A stretch of 55,025 nt of DNA, from NCBI GenBank assembly GCA_035308905.1, contig DATGFS010000080.1, forward strand, positions 1 to 55,025, given 5' to 3'. This DNA is from a bacterium. GTDB taxonomy: Bacteria; Sysuimicrobiota; Sysuimicrobiia; Sysuimicrobiales; Segetimicrobiaceae. Position numbers and translations under genes: made by a program. This document shows, in pieces, positions 18,496-26,471 of this stretch. Below the pieces are notes generated by a model. It saw nothing but the letters and a program-made list of their open reading frames with translations. It had not been told where the DNA came from and ran no database searches. Every line of letters starts with the position of its first letter. The stretch's first letter is position 1.

Positions 18496-19632
18496 ATGCG
18501 GCTCATTCGCAACCTTGCCTTCGCCCTTCTGCTTGGTGTCACCATAGCGCTGCCGCTCGGCTCCGCCCATCCGTCGGACGCGCCGTTTCGGGCAACGCCG
18601 CTCGTTGACTTTGCCCCGAACGAACGCTATCTTCGTCGGTTCGAAGGATTGCTGTACACCGATCCGGCGACAGGTCGCAGCAGCAACGACGTCCCCGCGC
18701 AGCACGACGCCGACGGGAGGAGGATCGCATCCCAGATCGTGCCCCTGGACGCCGACGGCCGGCCATCGCCGTCCGGCAAGATCGGCGTCGTGGCACTGGG
18801 AATGAGCAATTGGACTATGGAGTGGTGCCGGGAGCAGTTCAGGGATTTGAGCCAGTGCACCCCGGACTCTTTTCTCCCGCTGGCGCGCTCCAATCCCGAG
18901 GTCAATCACACGACGCTGGTTCTGGCCGATTGTGCTTTTGCCGGTCTGGTTGCCTACAACTGGGTCGACAATCATAGAAACCCCGGGGCATATACGCTGT
19001 GTCTCACCCAGCGGCTTCCGCTGTGGGGGATAGCGGCGAAGCAGGTCGAGGTCGTGCTGTGGAAAAACGCCGACCCGATCAGATCGGACAATTGGCCGCC
19101 GATGTCCCCGGGCATGGTTTGTCGGGTTGCCGGCGCTCTCAATGCCTCCAACCCGGCAGTGCAGGGATCACCTGATGCGTGCAACTATGAGCGATATACG
19201 GGCATGATGGCTCGTTTCCTGAAGAGCGTCTTCCCTAACGTGAAGCAACTGTTTGTACATGCGCGGATCTATGGTGGCTATGCGACCACGACCCTTAATC
19301 CCGAGCCGTACGCCTACGAGACAGGCTTCGCCACGAAGTGGCTGGTCGACTCACAGATCCGCCAGGTCGCGACTGGTCGGATCGATCCGGTTGCCGGCGA
19401 TCTCGATTATCGCAACGGCGAGGCGCCGTGGATCGCGTGGGGCCCGTATTGGTGGGCTGCCGGCAACACGCCGTGCCGCAATTGCGCGGAGTCCGGGATC
19501 ACCTGGGCGGCCGACGACTTCGATCCCCGCGACGGCATACACCCATCGCCACACGGTGTCGCGAAAGTGGCACGGATGCTGCAGCGGTATTATTTGCAGA
19601 GTCCCTATAGTCCGTGGTTCCGGGCGCACTGA
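18496..19632 (+). CDS. Secreted SGNH/GDSL-like protein
   Basis: A 378-residue protein with a signal peptide (MRLIRNLAFALLLGVTIALP, cleavage near SAHP). Two SGNH landmarks are visible: a block I-like strand ending in GMSN (IGVVALGMSNWTME), with Ser where GDS is usual, and a late DGIHPSPHGVAKVA supplying the Asp-x-x-His pair. In between is ARIYGGYATTTLNPEPYAYE, which I recall from uncharacterised proteins of this type. Such folds are often carbohydrate esterases or acyltransferases; the substrate is unknown. ATG 18496 was chosen for the signal peptide; in-frame ATGs at 18406 and 18421 would add a low-complexity extension. The base composition looks somewhat more AT-rich than the core genes. Confidence 0.65.
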   Translation: MRLIRNLAFALLLGVTIALPLGSAHPSDAPFRATPLVDFAPNERYLRRFEGLLYTDPATGRSSNDVPAQHDADGRRIASQIVPLDADGRPSPSGKIGVVALGMSNWTMEWCREQFRDLSQCTPDSFLPLARSNPEVNHTTLVLADCAFAGLVAYNWVDNHRNPGAYTLCLTQRLPLWGIAAKQVEVVLWKNADPIRSDNWPPMSPGMVCRVAGALNASNPAVQGSPDACNYERYTGMMARFLKSVFPNVKQLFVHARIYGGYATTTLNPEPYAYETGFATKWLVDSQIRQVATGRIDPVAGDLDYRNGEAPWIAWGPYWWAAGNTPCRNCAESGITWAADDFDPRDGIHPSPHGVAKVARMLQRYYLQSPYSPWFRAH

Positions 19633-19665
19633 TATCTCGCGGCCGCAACCGCCGCGACCCCCTCG

Positions 19666-19699
19666 GAGCGAATCAATCGCAGGATTGAATCACTCGCTC
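19666..19699 (+). promoter_or_regulatory. Imperfect long hairpin after the SGNH-like gene
   Basis: An outer GAGCGA (19666-19671)/TCGCTC (19694-19699) stem encloses an inner near-match of GAATCAATC with GATTGAATC around a GCAG loop. It begins 34 nt after the SGNH stop and lacks a U-tract. It may stabilise or end the upstream mRNA. A TATACT -10-like box at 19785-19790 further on could serve the next gene, but no -35 is evident. Nothing else was seen in this 202-nt gap. Confidence 0.4.
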
Positions 19700-19834
19700 T
19701 ACGATAGTCGCGGACGAGTTTCCTCATCGCACGTTGTGTATCGAATCCACCGTTTGCTCGATCATGTCGCGGGATGGCCGTCCGTATACTACCGTCAGGA
19801 CGCCGTGCAATCGATCGCATCGCACAGGAGCGCG

Positions 19835-20863
19835 ATGGACCTCGTTCTGGCTTTTTTCACGGCAATGGTTCTGTCGGTCGTCTTGACACCGGCGTGCGGG
19901 CGGCTGGCATTCTGGATCGGCGCGGTAGACTACCCGTCCGCCCGCAAGGTTCACCTCCGGCCCATGCCTCGGCTCGGGGGAGTGGCCGTGTACGTTGCGC
20001 TTGCGGTGGCCACTCTGCTGTTCCTTCGGGCCACGATCCCCGCCCAAATCACCCTGCTGCTTGCGGGCGCGGGCGCATTCGGCCTCATCGGCTTCGTCGA
20101 CGATATACGAGATTTGGGGATCTCGAAACTGGTGCTGGAAGCCGTCGTCGTCATCGTCGTCACGTGGTTGAGCCACTTTCGCGTCAACCTCCCCTGGCCG
20201 TATGCCGGGGAAATCCTCGCGGTGCTCTGGATCGTGGGAGTCGCCAATGCGATGAACTGCCTCGATTGCATCGACGGCGCGGCGGCCGGCGCTGCGGCGG
20301 TCGGTGCACTGGCTCTTATGCTGTTGGCCCTGCTCGCGCATCGCCCGGGAGTCGCGACCGGGGCCGCCGCGGTGACCGGCGCCGCGCTCGGATTCCTACG
20401 TCACAATTTTTACCCGGCGCGGATCTTCCTCGGCGACAGCGGCAGCCTGATGCTGGGGTTTCTGCTCGCGGGGCTGGGTGCGGCCATCATAGCACCCGGG
20501 ACATCTCCGGTGCCTTGGACGGCTGTGGCCTTGGTCCTCGGTATCCCGACGGTGGATTTTCTCCTCGTCCATGCGCAGCGGTATCGGCGAGGGTTGCGGA
20601 ATCCGTCCGAACTCATAACCTCCACCGGCAAGGATCACCTGCCCCATCGGCTCATGGCCATGGGCCTTCCCGTCCCGGTGGCCGCGACGCAACTCTACGT
20701 AGCCTCTGCGGTCTTCGGGGGGTGCGCGGTCGCGCTCGTCGGACTGGGGCCGTGGGCCGGGCTTGCGGTGGCCCTACCGACGGTGTCGGTTGTCGTGCGG
20801 TGGTCCAAGCTCAACGCGCTGCCCGCGGTTGAGTCCTACGCACCGGCTAAACCCTCACAATAG
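19835..20863 (+). CDS. WecA/TagO/MraY-family undecaprenyl-phosphate sugar-1-phosphate transferase
   Basis: A 342-residue polytopic membrane enzyme (about 10-11 hydrophobic segments) that starts polymer synthesis by placing a sugar phosphate on undecaprenyl phosphate. Catalytic landmarks are ordered as in WecA: KVHLRPMPRLGG, the Asp pair in GFVDDIRDLG, NAMNCLDCIDG, FLGDSGSLMLGF and the His loop GKDHLPHRL. ATG 19835 follows AGGAG by 4 nt; the frame is open upstream across another gene, so that start is rejected. It is a candidate initiator for the EPS made by the locus to the right, though on a separate transcript. Confidence 0.88.
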   Translation: MDLVLAFFTAMVLSVVLTPACGRLAFWIGAVDYPSARKVHLRPMPRLGGVAVYVALAVATLLFLRATIPAQITLLLAGAGAFGLIGFVDDIRDLGISKLVLEAVVVIVVTWLSHFRVNLPWPYAGEILAVLWIVGVANAMNCLDCIDGAAAGAAAVGALALMLLALLAHRPGVATGAAAVTGAALGFLRHNFYPARIFLGDSGSLMLGFLLAGLGAAIIAPGTSPVPWTAVALVLGIPTVDFLLVHAQRYRRGLRNPSELITSTGKDHLPHRLMAMGLPVPVAATQLYVASAVFGGCAVALVGLGPWAGLAVALPTVSVVVRWSKLNALPAVESYAPAKPSQ

Positions 20864-20925
20864 CATGAACCTGCGGCCCTGCGACGAGGAGCAGGATTGC
20901 GCGCGCGTCACACGTACGATGCGCG

Positions 20926-21189
20926 CTAGGACGTCGGACTCTTCGCCGCGCGCTTTCGGTCGATCATCGACGTAATACTCTTCAACGTCGCGAAATTGCT
21001 CGGCACCAGTTCGTCATCCGCGATGTCCACGCCAAGCTCATCCTCGAGGAAGGAAATCAGCATCAGCAGCCCCATCGAGTCGATGACGTGATTGGCGATC
21101 AGCGGATAGTCTTCGGTCAGGGCGCCTACGTCGCCCCCCCAGTGCAGTTCCTGAATGATGAAGTCCCGAACGCTATCGATATGGGACAT
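20926..21189 (-). CDS. Acyl/peptidyl carrier protein
   Basis: An 87-residue four-helix carrier protein. The phosphopantetheine site is Ser38 in NHVIDSMGLLMLISFLE (the D-S-M/L family motif), and ELGVDIADDEL follows in helix II/III. It has its own AGGAGG 6 nt before ATG 21189, and is separated from the upstream hydrolase by 65 nt, unlike the overlapping genes before it. It is not next to fatty-acid genes, so it is probably a dedicated carrier for the adjacent ligase and, by inference, for the dehydrogenase and halogenase. No phosphopantetheinyl transferase is in the window. Confidence 0.85.
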   Translation of the reverse strand: MSHIDSVRDFIIQELHWGGDVGALTEDYPLIANHVIDSMGLLMLISFLEDELGVDIADDELVPSNFATLKSITSMIDRKRAAKSPTS

Positions 21190-21254
21190 CGCGTGCCTCC
21201 TTCGTGAGTCTACAGGCGATCGATCCGTTCTCGGATATACGTGACGGCTGTCAC

Positions 21255-22163
21255 TTATCGCCGGCGCCCCGAGGCCGCGTGCTCCATCCACTTCTCGAGG
21301 CAGGCAACCGTTTGCTGCTGTATCCGCAGGCTCGTCCACTCGTGCACGTTGCCGTCGAGCACTCGCATTTGCACGCAGGCCCTGCCTTGCGCAAGCACCG
21401 TTCCGAGCGCACCCTTCGTCGCGCGCACGAAATTCGCGTAGTCCCCGTCGTTGTTGCCCCAGAGCAATAGCAGCGGTACTCGGGCTCGAATCAAGTCACC
21501 CACCTGCCTGAGTATGGTCGGGTGCACCCTTGGAAATGGCCACCGCATCCGGCGACCGGTGCCCCTCAACCACGCCCACAGCGCTCGAAGAACAGCGAGT
21601 CGTCGGCGTCCGTCGAGCAAGCCCAGCAACATTCCAACGCTGGGTCGGATACGGTCATGGTTTAGGTCGTGAGTGCCCATGCCGGGAGGCAGCAGCGGCA
21701 TGGATATGAGCACTGCGCCTTGGAGTCCTGGTACCCGCCGTGCGGCGGCCGCCACGGTGCGGGCGCCACCACACTTACCGATTAGGACCAGCTTGTCCAT
21801 GCCGCGGCGCCTAAGTTCCGCGACGACGGCGAACAACCCATCGGTGTGGAGCCGTCCAAGATTGAACTCACGTTCCATCCCGGTGCTGTCTCCGGTTCCT
21901 CGCATATCGTACCGAAACACGCGGAAGCCTGCCTTCGCCAGGGAGCGGGCAAGCGCGACGTTGAAGTAGTTTTTCTCCAGCGCGCCCCCCGCGGCACCGG
22001 CGAAGTGCGGGGCCACCAACACGACCGCCTGTTGACGCGGCGGGCCCGCCGGGGTAGTGAGTACGCCAAAGAGCATTTCCGACCCAGCCCGGACCCACAG
22101 CGGCGTATCGTACGGCGCTTCGATGTTATCGTGGACGCGGGGCGTACCCACGGGCGCCGTCAT
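21255..22163 (-). CDS. Alpha/beta hydrolase B2, Cys nucleophile (exosortase-A hydrolase-1-like)
   Basis: A 302-residue alpha/beta hydrolase. The nucleophile elbow is GKCGG with Cys131, the acid is probably in LLWGNNDGD, and the late His is H274 (GNVHEW), so a Cys-Asp-His triad seems complete. FRYDMRGTGDSTG is a typical early loop. Cys-type enzymes of this fold include dienelactone hydrolases and thioesterase/acyltransferase-like proteins. It resembles the hydrolases accompanying exosortase-A EPS loci. The ATG overlaps the stop of A2 by 4 nt. It is a close paralog of B1. Substrate unknown; carrier-bound acyl groups are a reasonable guess. Confidence 0.75.
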   Translation of the reverse strand: MTAPVGTPRVHDNIEAPYDTPLWVRAGSEMLFGVLTTPAGPPRQQAVVLVAPHFAGAAGGALEKNYFNVALARSLAKAGFRVFRYDMRGTGDSTGMEREFNLGRLHTDGLFAVVAELRRRGMDKLVLIGKCGGARTVAAAARRVPGLQGAVLISMPLLPPGMGTHDLNHDRIRPSVGMLLGLLDGRRRLAVLRALWAWLRGTGRRMRWPFPRVHPTILRQVGDLIRARVPLLLLWGNNDGDYANFVRATKGALGTVLAQGRACVQMRVLDGNVHEWTSLRIQQQTVACLEKWMEHAASGRRR

Positions 22164-23053
22164 CGTGCGCCCTCCAGTCGCCCGAGCCAGCCCAGGGTGG
22201 TTTCGATCAATCTGGCGCTCGACTGTGCACCGGCTATCACGAACCACTTGGAGGGATCTTCGCCTGTGATCATCACGCGCTCGACGCGCGACCCGGCGGC
22301 GGCAAGCACGTCACCGAGCGCAACATGCTCCGCCTTCCATTCATTCCGCACACCCACCTGAACGAGTAGAATCGAGCGCGCTTCGCTGGCAAGGTTCTCC
22401 CACAGGCGACACGCGGCGAGACTCTCATAGAGTGCGCGGTAAACCGGGAACCCCAGTACGTCGGCGTAGCCGTCCGTCTCGATCTCCAGGCGCACCTGGT
22501 CGAGGGTCTTCGTCAGCCTACCCTGTGTGGCGAGGGTGAAGACATTCTGCGCACGTACAAACGCCGGAAAGTATCGACGGCCGTCCGACACCGGTTCCCA
22601 AAGGGCAACCGGAATCGCGGTATCCCCCGCGACGGCCAGGCCGGCCACCAAGGCGCCCGCCCGGATGCCGCAAAATGCGAGCGATCCGGATTGCGTCAAC
22701 TCCGTCGCGATATCGGCGGCAGCTTTGGCATCGTCAGCCCAGTTGCGCAATGTGGCCGTCTCGCGGTCACCGCCGCTGTGGCCTGTCCCCCGATAGTGGA
22801 CCCGCACCGCGGCGTACCCGCGAACCGCGAATGCGCGCGCCGCGTCCACTTCGAGACGGTACAGCATACCGGCCTCTTTGGAGAAGGAAGGGCATAAGAC
22901 GACGGTCCGACGCGCGGGGGTTTGGGGCCTGTAGAGCACGCAAAAGAGGTCGCTGCCGTCGCGCCTGACGAACATCGCGTCCTCGCGTACGTGGTTGGTC
23001 TCATCGATGCGCGTCGCTGTGCGGACGGGATACGTCAGGGTTCCTATGGGCAT
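22160..23053 (-). CDS. Alpha/beta hydrolase-fold protein A2, Arg in place of nucleophile (hydrolase-2-like)
   Basis: A 297-residue alpha/beta-hydrolase-fold protein. The elbow reads GIRAG with Arg131 where Ser or Cys is expected, so it is probably not a classical hydrolase. Landmarks shared with A1: FCVLYRP, VRVHYRGTGHS, ALWEPVSDGRRYFPAFVRAQ. The G-x-R-A-G elbow is what I recall for exosortase-A-associated hydrolase 2. ATG 23053 follows GGAGGA by 7 nt; TTG 23056 is in frame but less likely. The gene begins 3 nt after the B1 stop and overlaps B2. A possible role is a partner or acyl-binding subunit for B2. Confidence 0.72.
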   Translation of the reverse strand: MPIGTLTYPVRTATRIDETNHVREDAMFVRRDGSDLFCVLYRPQTPARRTVVLCPSFSKEAGMLYRLEVDAARAFAVRGYAAVRVHYRGTGHSGGDRETATLRNWADDAKAAADIATELTQSGSLAFCGIRAGALVAGLAVAGDTAIPVALWEPVSDGRRYFPAFVRAQNVFTLATQGRLTKTLDQVRLEIETDGYADVLGFPVYRALYESLAACRLWENLASEARSILLVQVGVRNEWKAEHVALGDVLAAAGSRVERVMITGEDPSKWFVIAGAQSSARLIETTLGWLGRLEGAR

Positions 23054-23056
23054 CAA

Positions 23057-23938
23057 TCAGTCCTCCGAGTCCGCGGGCATAACGTGTTCCACCCAGCTTC
23101 GTAGGCACGCGACAATTCGCTGCTGGACCGCCAGGGTCGTCGGGTCATACACTCCGCCTTCGAGCACTTGTACCTGCGCCCGGTCGCCGCCTCGTTCCAG
23201 CAGCTTCCCGAGCGGCCCCCTCATCGCCCGCGAAAATTTTACATAGAATCTGTCGTCGGTGCCGTACAGGAAGAGCAGCGGTACCCGGGCTCGGATCGCG
23301 TTACGCACGTGCATGAGCAACACCGGGTGAAGGCCGGGAAACGGCCATCTCATCCGCCGTCCCGTACTCCTCGCCCAGGCCCACAGCGCCCGAAGAACAG
23401 CGTGCCGCCGGCGCCCATCGAACAAGCCCACCAGCATTCCCGGATTGGGCAGGAAGTAATTCCGATCGTAGGTGCCCATGCCCGGCGGGAGCAGGTTTGT
23501 GGAGATCAGCGCCACACCTTTGAGTCCGGCCAGTTGCCCGGCGGCGGCCAGCACCGTGCGCGCGCCAAAACACTTTCCGATGAGGACGACCCGGTCCATC
23601 CCGCGGCGCCGCAGTTCGGCTACGACCGCCATCACATCGTCGGTATGGAGCCTGCCGAAATTTAGCTCGGGCTCGGTTCCGGTGCTCTCTCCGGAACCTC
23701 GCATGTCGTATCGGAACACATTAAACCCGGCATTCCCCAGGCTGCGGGCGAGCGCGACGTGCAACCCGTTCTTCTCCACACGCGGGAAGACCAGCACCGC
23801 AGTGAGGCATCGGCGCGGCCCCGCCGGAGCCGTCAGTATACCGAGCAGCGCTTCAGGTCCGGACTGGACCCACACCGGTGTATCGTGCGACTTCTCGATC
23901 TCGGGACCTACGCGCGGCGTGTCCGTCGTCTGCATCAT
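23057..23938 (-). CDS. Alpha/beta hydrolase B1, Cys elbow but no late His
   Basis: A 293-residue paralog of B2. It keeps the elbow GKCFG (Cys123) and an acidic GTDD, but the residue matching B2 His274 is Tyr264 (GGVYDP). It is also about 8 residues shorter after the first strand (VLVFPRVEKNG against VLVAPHFAG plus a longer loop), where the oxyanion hole forms. B1 may thus be catalytically weakened or changed. The ATG at 23938 overlaps the A1 stop (ATGA); a long upstream open frame runs over A1 and is not used. It belongs to the duplicated A-B unit. Confidence 0.72.
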   Translation of the reverse strand: MMQTTDTPRVGPEIEKSHDTPVWVQSGPEALLGILTAPAGPRRCLTAVLVFPRVEKNGLHVALARSLGNAGFNVFRYDMRGSGESTGTEPELNFGRLHTDDVMAVVAELRRRGMDRVVLIGKCFGARTVLAAAGQLAGLKGVALISTNLLPPGMGTYDRNYFLPNPGMLVGLFDGRRRHAVLRALWAWARSTGRRMRWPFPGLHPVLLMHVRNAIRARVPLLFLYGTDDRFYVKFSRAMRGPLGKLLERGGDRAQVQVLEGGVYDPTTLAVQQRIVACLRSWVEHVMPADSED

Positions 23939-24852
23939 GGGTTGTCCCGGAGACCTTCGAGCCACCGCGCGGTGCTCTCCAACAGGACGCCGCTGGAGTG
24001 CACGTCGGGAAGCACGAACCAGTTGGCGGGATTTTCGCCGGTGATCAACGCGCGCTCGACCCGTGACCCCGCGGCGGCGAGCGCGTTGCCGAGCGTTGCG
24101 TGCTCCGCCTTCCATTCGTCCCGCATCCCCACTTGAACCAGCAAGACCGGGCGCGCCGCACATGCAAGTATCTCCCGCAACCGGCACGCGGCCAGGCTTT
24201 CGTAGAGCGCACGGTGAATGGGAAATCCGAGGGCGTCGGCGCAGCCCTTCGTCTCGATTTCTTGCCGCACTTGGGCGATGGTCTTCCGCTGACTGCCCTC
24301 GGTCGCCAGCACAAGGGCGTTCTGCGCGCGGACGAACGCCGGAACGTATCGGGCGCCGTCCGCCACCGGCTCCCACAGGGCGAGAGGAATCCCTGCACTT
24401 TCGGCGACGGCCGTCGCAGCGACGAGCGTACCCGCCCGAATCCCGATGAATGCCAGCGATTCGGATTGCGTCATCTTGGCCGCGACATTGGCGGCGGTCT
24501 TGACGTCGTCGGCCATGTCGTTCACGGTTGCGGTGCTGCGGTCGCCGTGGCTGTGCCCGGTCCCCCGGTAGTGGACGCGGACTGCCGCGTACCCCATGGC
24601 CGCAAACGCGCGCGCCGCGCCGACTTCGAAACGATACAGCATCTCCGCCTCTCCGAGAAACGAGCGGCAGATGATGACGGTCCGTCGTACCGAGCCGAGC
24701 GGTCGGTAGAGTACGCAGAAGAGGTCATGACCGCCGCGCCGCACGAACATCGCGTCTTCGCGCACGCCTGACACAGCGTCGATGCGGGTGGCCACCCGCG
24801 CCGGGTGTGCGACGGGGTCTCCCGCTTCGAGGAGGTGCTGATCCGTAATCAC
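23935..24852 (-). CDS. Alpha/beta hydrolase-fold protein A1, Arg in place of nucleophile
   Basis: A 305-residue paralog of A2 with the same Arg elbow (GIRAG, Arg139) and the same landmarks FCVLYRP, VRVHYRGTGHSHGD, LALWEPVADGARY. The start is GTG 24852, overlapping the ligase stop as GTGA with no separate ribosome-binding site, so translation probably depends on the ligase. Both A copies share the Arg, so the substitution predates the duplication and is likely functional. Its role is unknown; a non-catalytic or atypical partner of B1 is plausible. Confidence 0.72.
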   Translation of the reverse strand: MITDQHLLEAGDPVAHPARVATRIDAVSGVREDAMFVRRGGHDLFCVLYRPLGSVRRTVIICRSFLGEAEMLYRFEVGAARAFAAMGYAAVRVHYRGTGHSHGDRSTATVNDMADDVKTAANVAAKMTQSESLAFIGIRAGTLVAATAVAESAGIPLALWEPVADGARYVPAFVRAQNALVLATEGSQRKTIAQVRQEIETKGCADALGFPIHRALYESLAACRLREILACAARPVLLVQVGMRDEWKAEHATLGNALAAAGSRVERALITGENPANWFVLPDVHSSGVLLESTARWLEGLRDNP

Positions 24853-26471
24853 GCCGGAGTGGCTGGGGCGGCCGGCCGGGTCGCTTCCGTGGCCTTCAAC
24901 GCGGCCGCCAGGGCCCCGCGATCGACTTTGCCGGTCGACGTCTGCGGCAGGGTTTCAAGGAACGTGAACGACTCGGGGACCATGTACTTGGGCAGCAGGG
25001 TCGCGCTAAAGCGGGCCAGTTCGCCGTCCGTGAGTGGCCCCTGCTGCGGCACGACGAACGCCTTGAGCCGACTGCCGACCACGTCATCGGGCACGGCGAT
25101 GACCGCGCACGCCGCAACCTGCGGGTGGCTGTGCAGGGCGGCTTCAATGTCGCCGATCTCGATGCGGTAGCCGCGGCTCTTGATCTGGTGGTCGCGGCGG
25201 CCCAGGAACAGGAAATCGCCGTCGGGCGTCTCCTGCACGAGGTCGCCGGTGCGGTACACGCGCTCCGCGGTGGCACCAAACGGATGCTCGATGAAGGCGC
25301 GCGCCGTGCCCTCCGCGTTCCCCCAGTACCCGTAGGCCACGGTATCGCCCCGGACGTGCAGTTCGCCGACCTCGCCCCGCGCGGCCCGCCGCCCATCGTC
25401 GTTGACGGCAAAGACCTCGACGTTGGCGATAGCGCGCCCGATCGGAATAGGGGCCGTTTGATCCTCCGGCAGGGGGGGCACCCGGTAGTAGGTGCAGACG
25501 TTGGTCTCCGTCGGACCGTAGAGATTCGTGAATTCGGCGTGCGGCAGGAGCGCCATGAGGCGCCGGAGGTGCTTGGTCGGGAACACCTCGCCTGCGAAGA
25601 TCACGTGGCGCAGGGACGGGAGCCGGCCCGCCCTGAGGCGGCCGTGGAGCAGGAGCAGCGTCAGGATCGACGGCACGGAATACCAGATTGTTATGCGCTC
25701 CCGCTCGATAAGCTCGGCCAGCTGCGCCGGGAAGACCGACGTCTCGGGGGCAACGACGACGAGCGTTGAGGACGCCATGGCCGCGAGGTAGATGTCTAGG
25801 ATCGTCAGGTCGAAGTGGAGCGGCGCGTGGTTGGAGAGCACATCGGTGGGACGGGGCCGGAAGTAGTCACGACACCACTCGACGAAGGCCAACGCGTTCT
25901 GGTGCGAGAGCATGACCCCCTTGGGCTGTCCGGTCGACCCGGAAGTGTACAGAATGTACGCGAGATCCCGCGAAATTCCGGGCAGCGGGAATGCTTGGTC
26001 CGGCGAGGCCTCAAGGGCCTCCCGCGCCAGATGCGCCGTCCCGGCGGGCGGCGGGGGCAGATCACGTTCCCTGCCATCCAGGACGACGAAACGGTCGACC
26101 GGCGCCCCGGCCCGCCGCAATTCGTCCCAGGCGTCCGATTTTTCGCGGCCGGTCACGAGGCAGTGGATATCACAGTTCCGCGCGATGTAGGCAAGCCGCG
26201 CGGCGGGCGCAAGAGGATCGAGCGGGACGTAGGCGGCGCCGGCTTTGAGGATGCCGTAAACACCCGTGATGGCGTCCACCGACTTGGACAGGAACAATCC
26301 CACTCGGGCCCCTGGTCGTACGCCGGCATCCCTTAACACCCGCGCCAGCCGGTTGGTCCGGCGGTCGAGCTCACCGTACGAGATGGAACCGTTCGCATCG
26401 CGAACCGCCGTGTGGTCGGGGCGGCGGCACGCGGCCTCCGGCACGAGATGCGACAAGAGGTACGGTCTCAT
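24849..26471 (-). CDS. Amino-acid-type adenylating ligase (PltF-like, stand-alone A domain)
   Basis: A 540-residue ANL-family enzyme that activates a carboxylate as its adenylate and loads it on a carrier protein. Core motifs in order: TSGSTGQPKG (176-185), HFDLTILDIYLA with Asp221 (the Asp that contacts the alpha-amino group in amino-acid-activating domains), NLYGPTE (316-322), YRTGDL (406-411), DHQIKSRGYRIE (427-438) and the catalytic Lys515 in TSTGKVDR. The stretch ITIWYSVPSILTLLL resembles prolyl-carrier-protein ligases of pyrrole pathways, as I recall them. No condensation or carrier domain is fused. The ATG overlaps the dehydrogenase stop. Confidence 0.82.
   Translation of the reverse strand: MRPYLLSHLVPEAACRRPDHTAVRDANGSISYGELDRRTNRLARVLRDAGVRPGARVGLFLSKSVDAITGVYGILKAGAAYVPLDPLAPAARLAYIARNCDIHCLVTGREKSDAWDELRRAGAPVDRFVVLDGRERDLPPPPAGTAHLAREALEASPDQAFPLPGISRDLAYILYTSGSTGQPKGVMLSHQNALAFVEWCRDYFRPRPTDVLSNHAPLHFDLTILDIYLAAMASSTLVVVAPETSVFPAQLAELIERERITIWYSVPSILTLLLLHGRLRAGRLPSLRHVIFAGEVFPTKHLRRLMALLPHAEFTNLYGPTETNVCTYYRVPPLPEDQTAPIPIGRAIANVEVFAVNDDGRRAARGEVGELHVRGDTVAYGYWGNAEGTARAFIEHPFGATAERVYRTGDLVQETPDGDFLFLGRRDHQIKSRGYRIEIGDIEAALHSHPQVAACAVIAVPDDVVGSRLKAFVVPQQGPLTDGELARFSATLLPKYMVPESFTFLETLPQTSTGKVDRGALAAALKATEATRPAAPATPA

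Noticed and set aside
20647-20660. CCATCGGCTCATGG as an operator copy
   Set aside because: The right arm differs at two positions and the site is inside the WecA-like coding sequence at a conserved motif region.
24849-26471. Exosortase-A-associated acyl-CoA ligase as the identity of the ligase
   Set aside because: The HFDLTILDIY and WYSVPSILTLL stretches and Asp221 look like amino-acid-type A domains, unlike my recollection of that ligase family.
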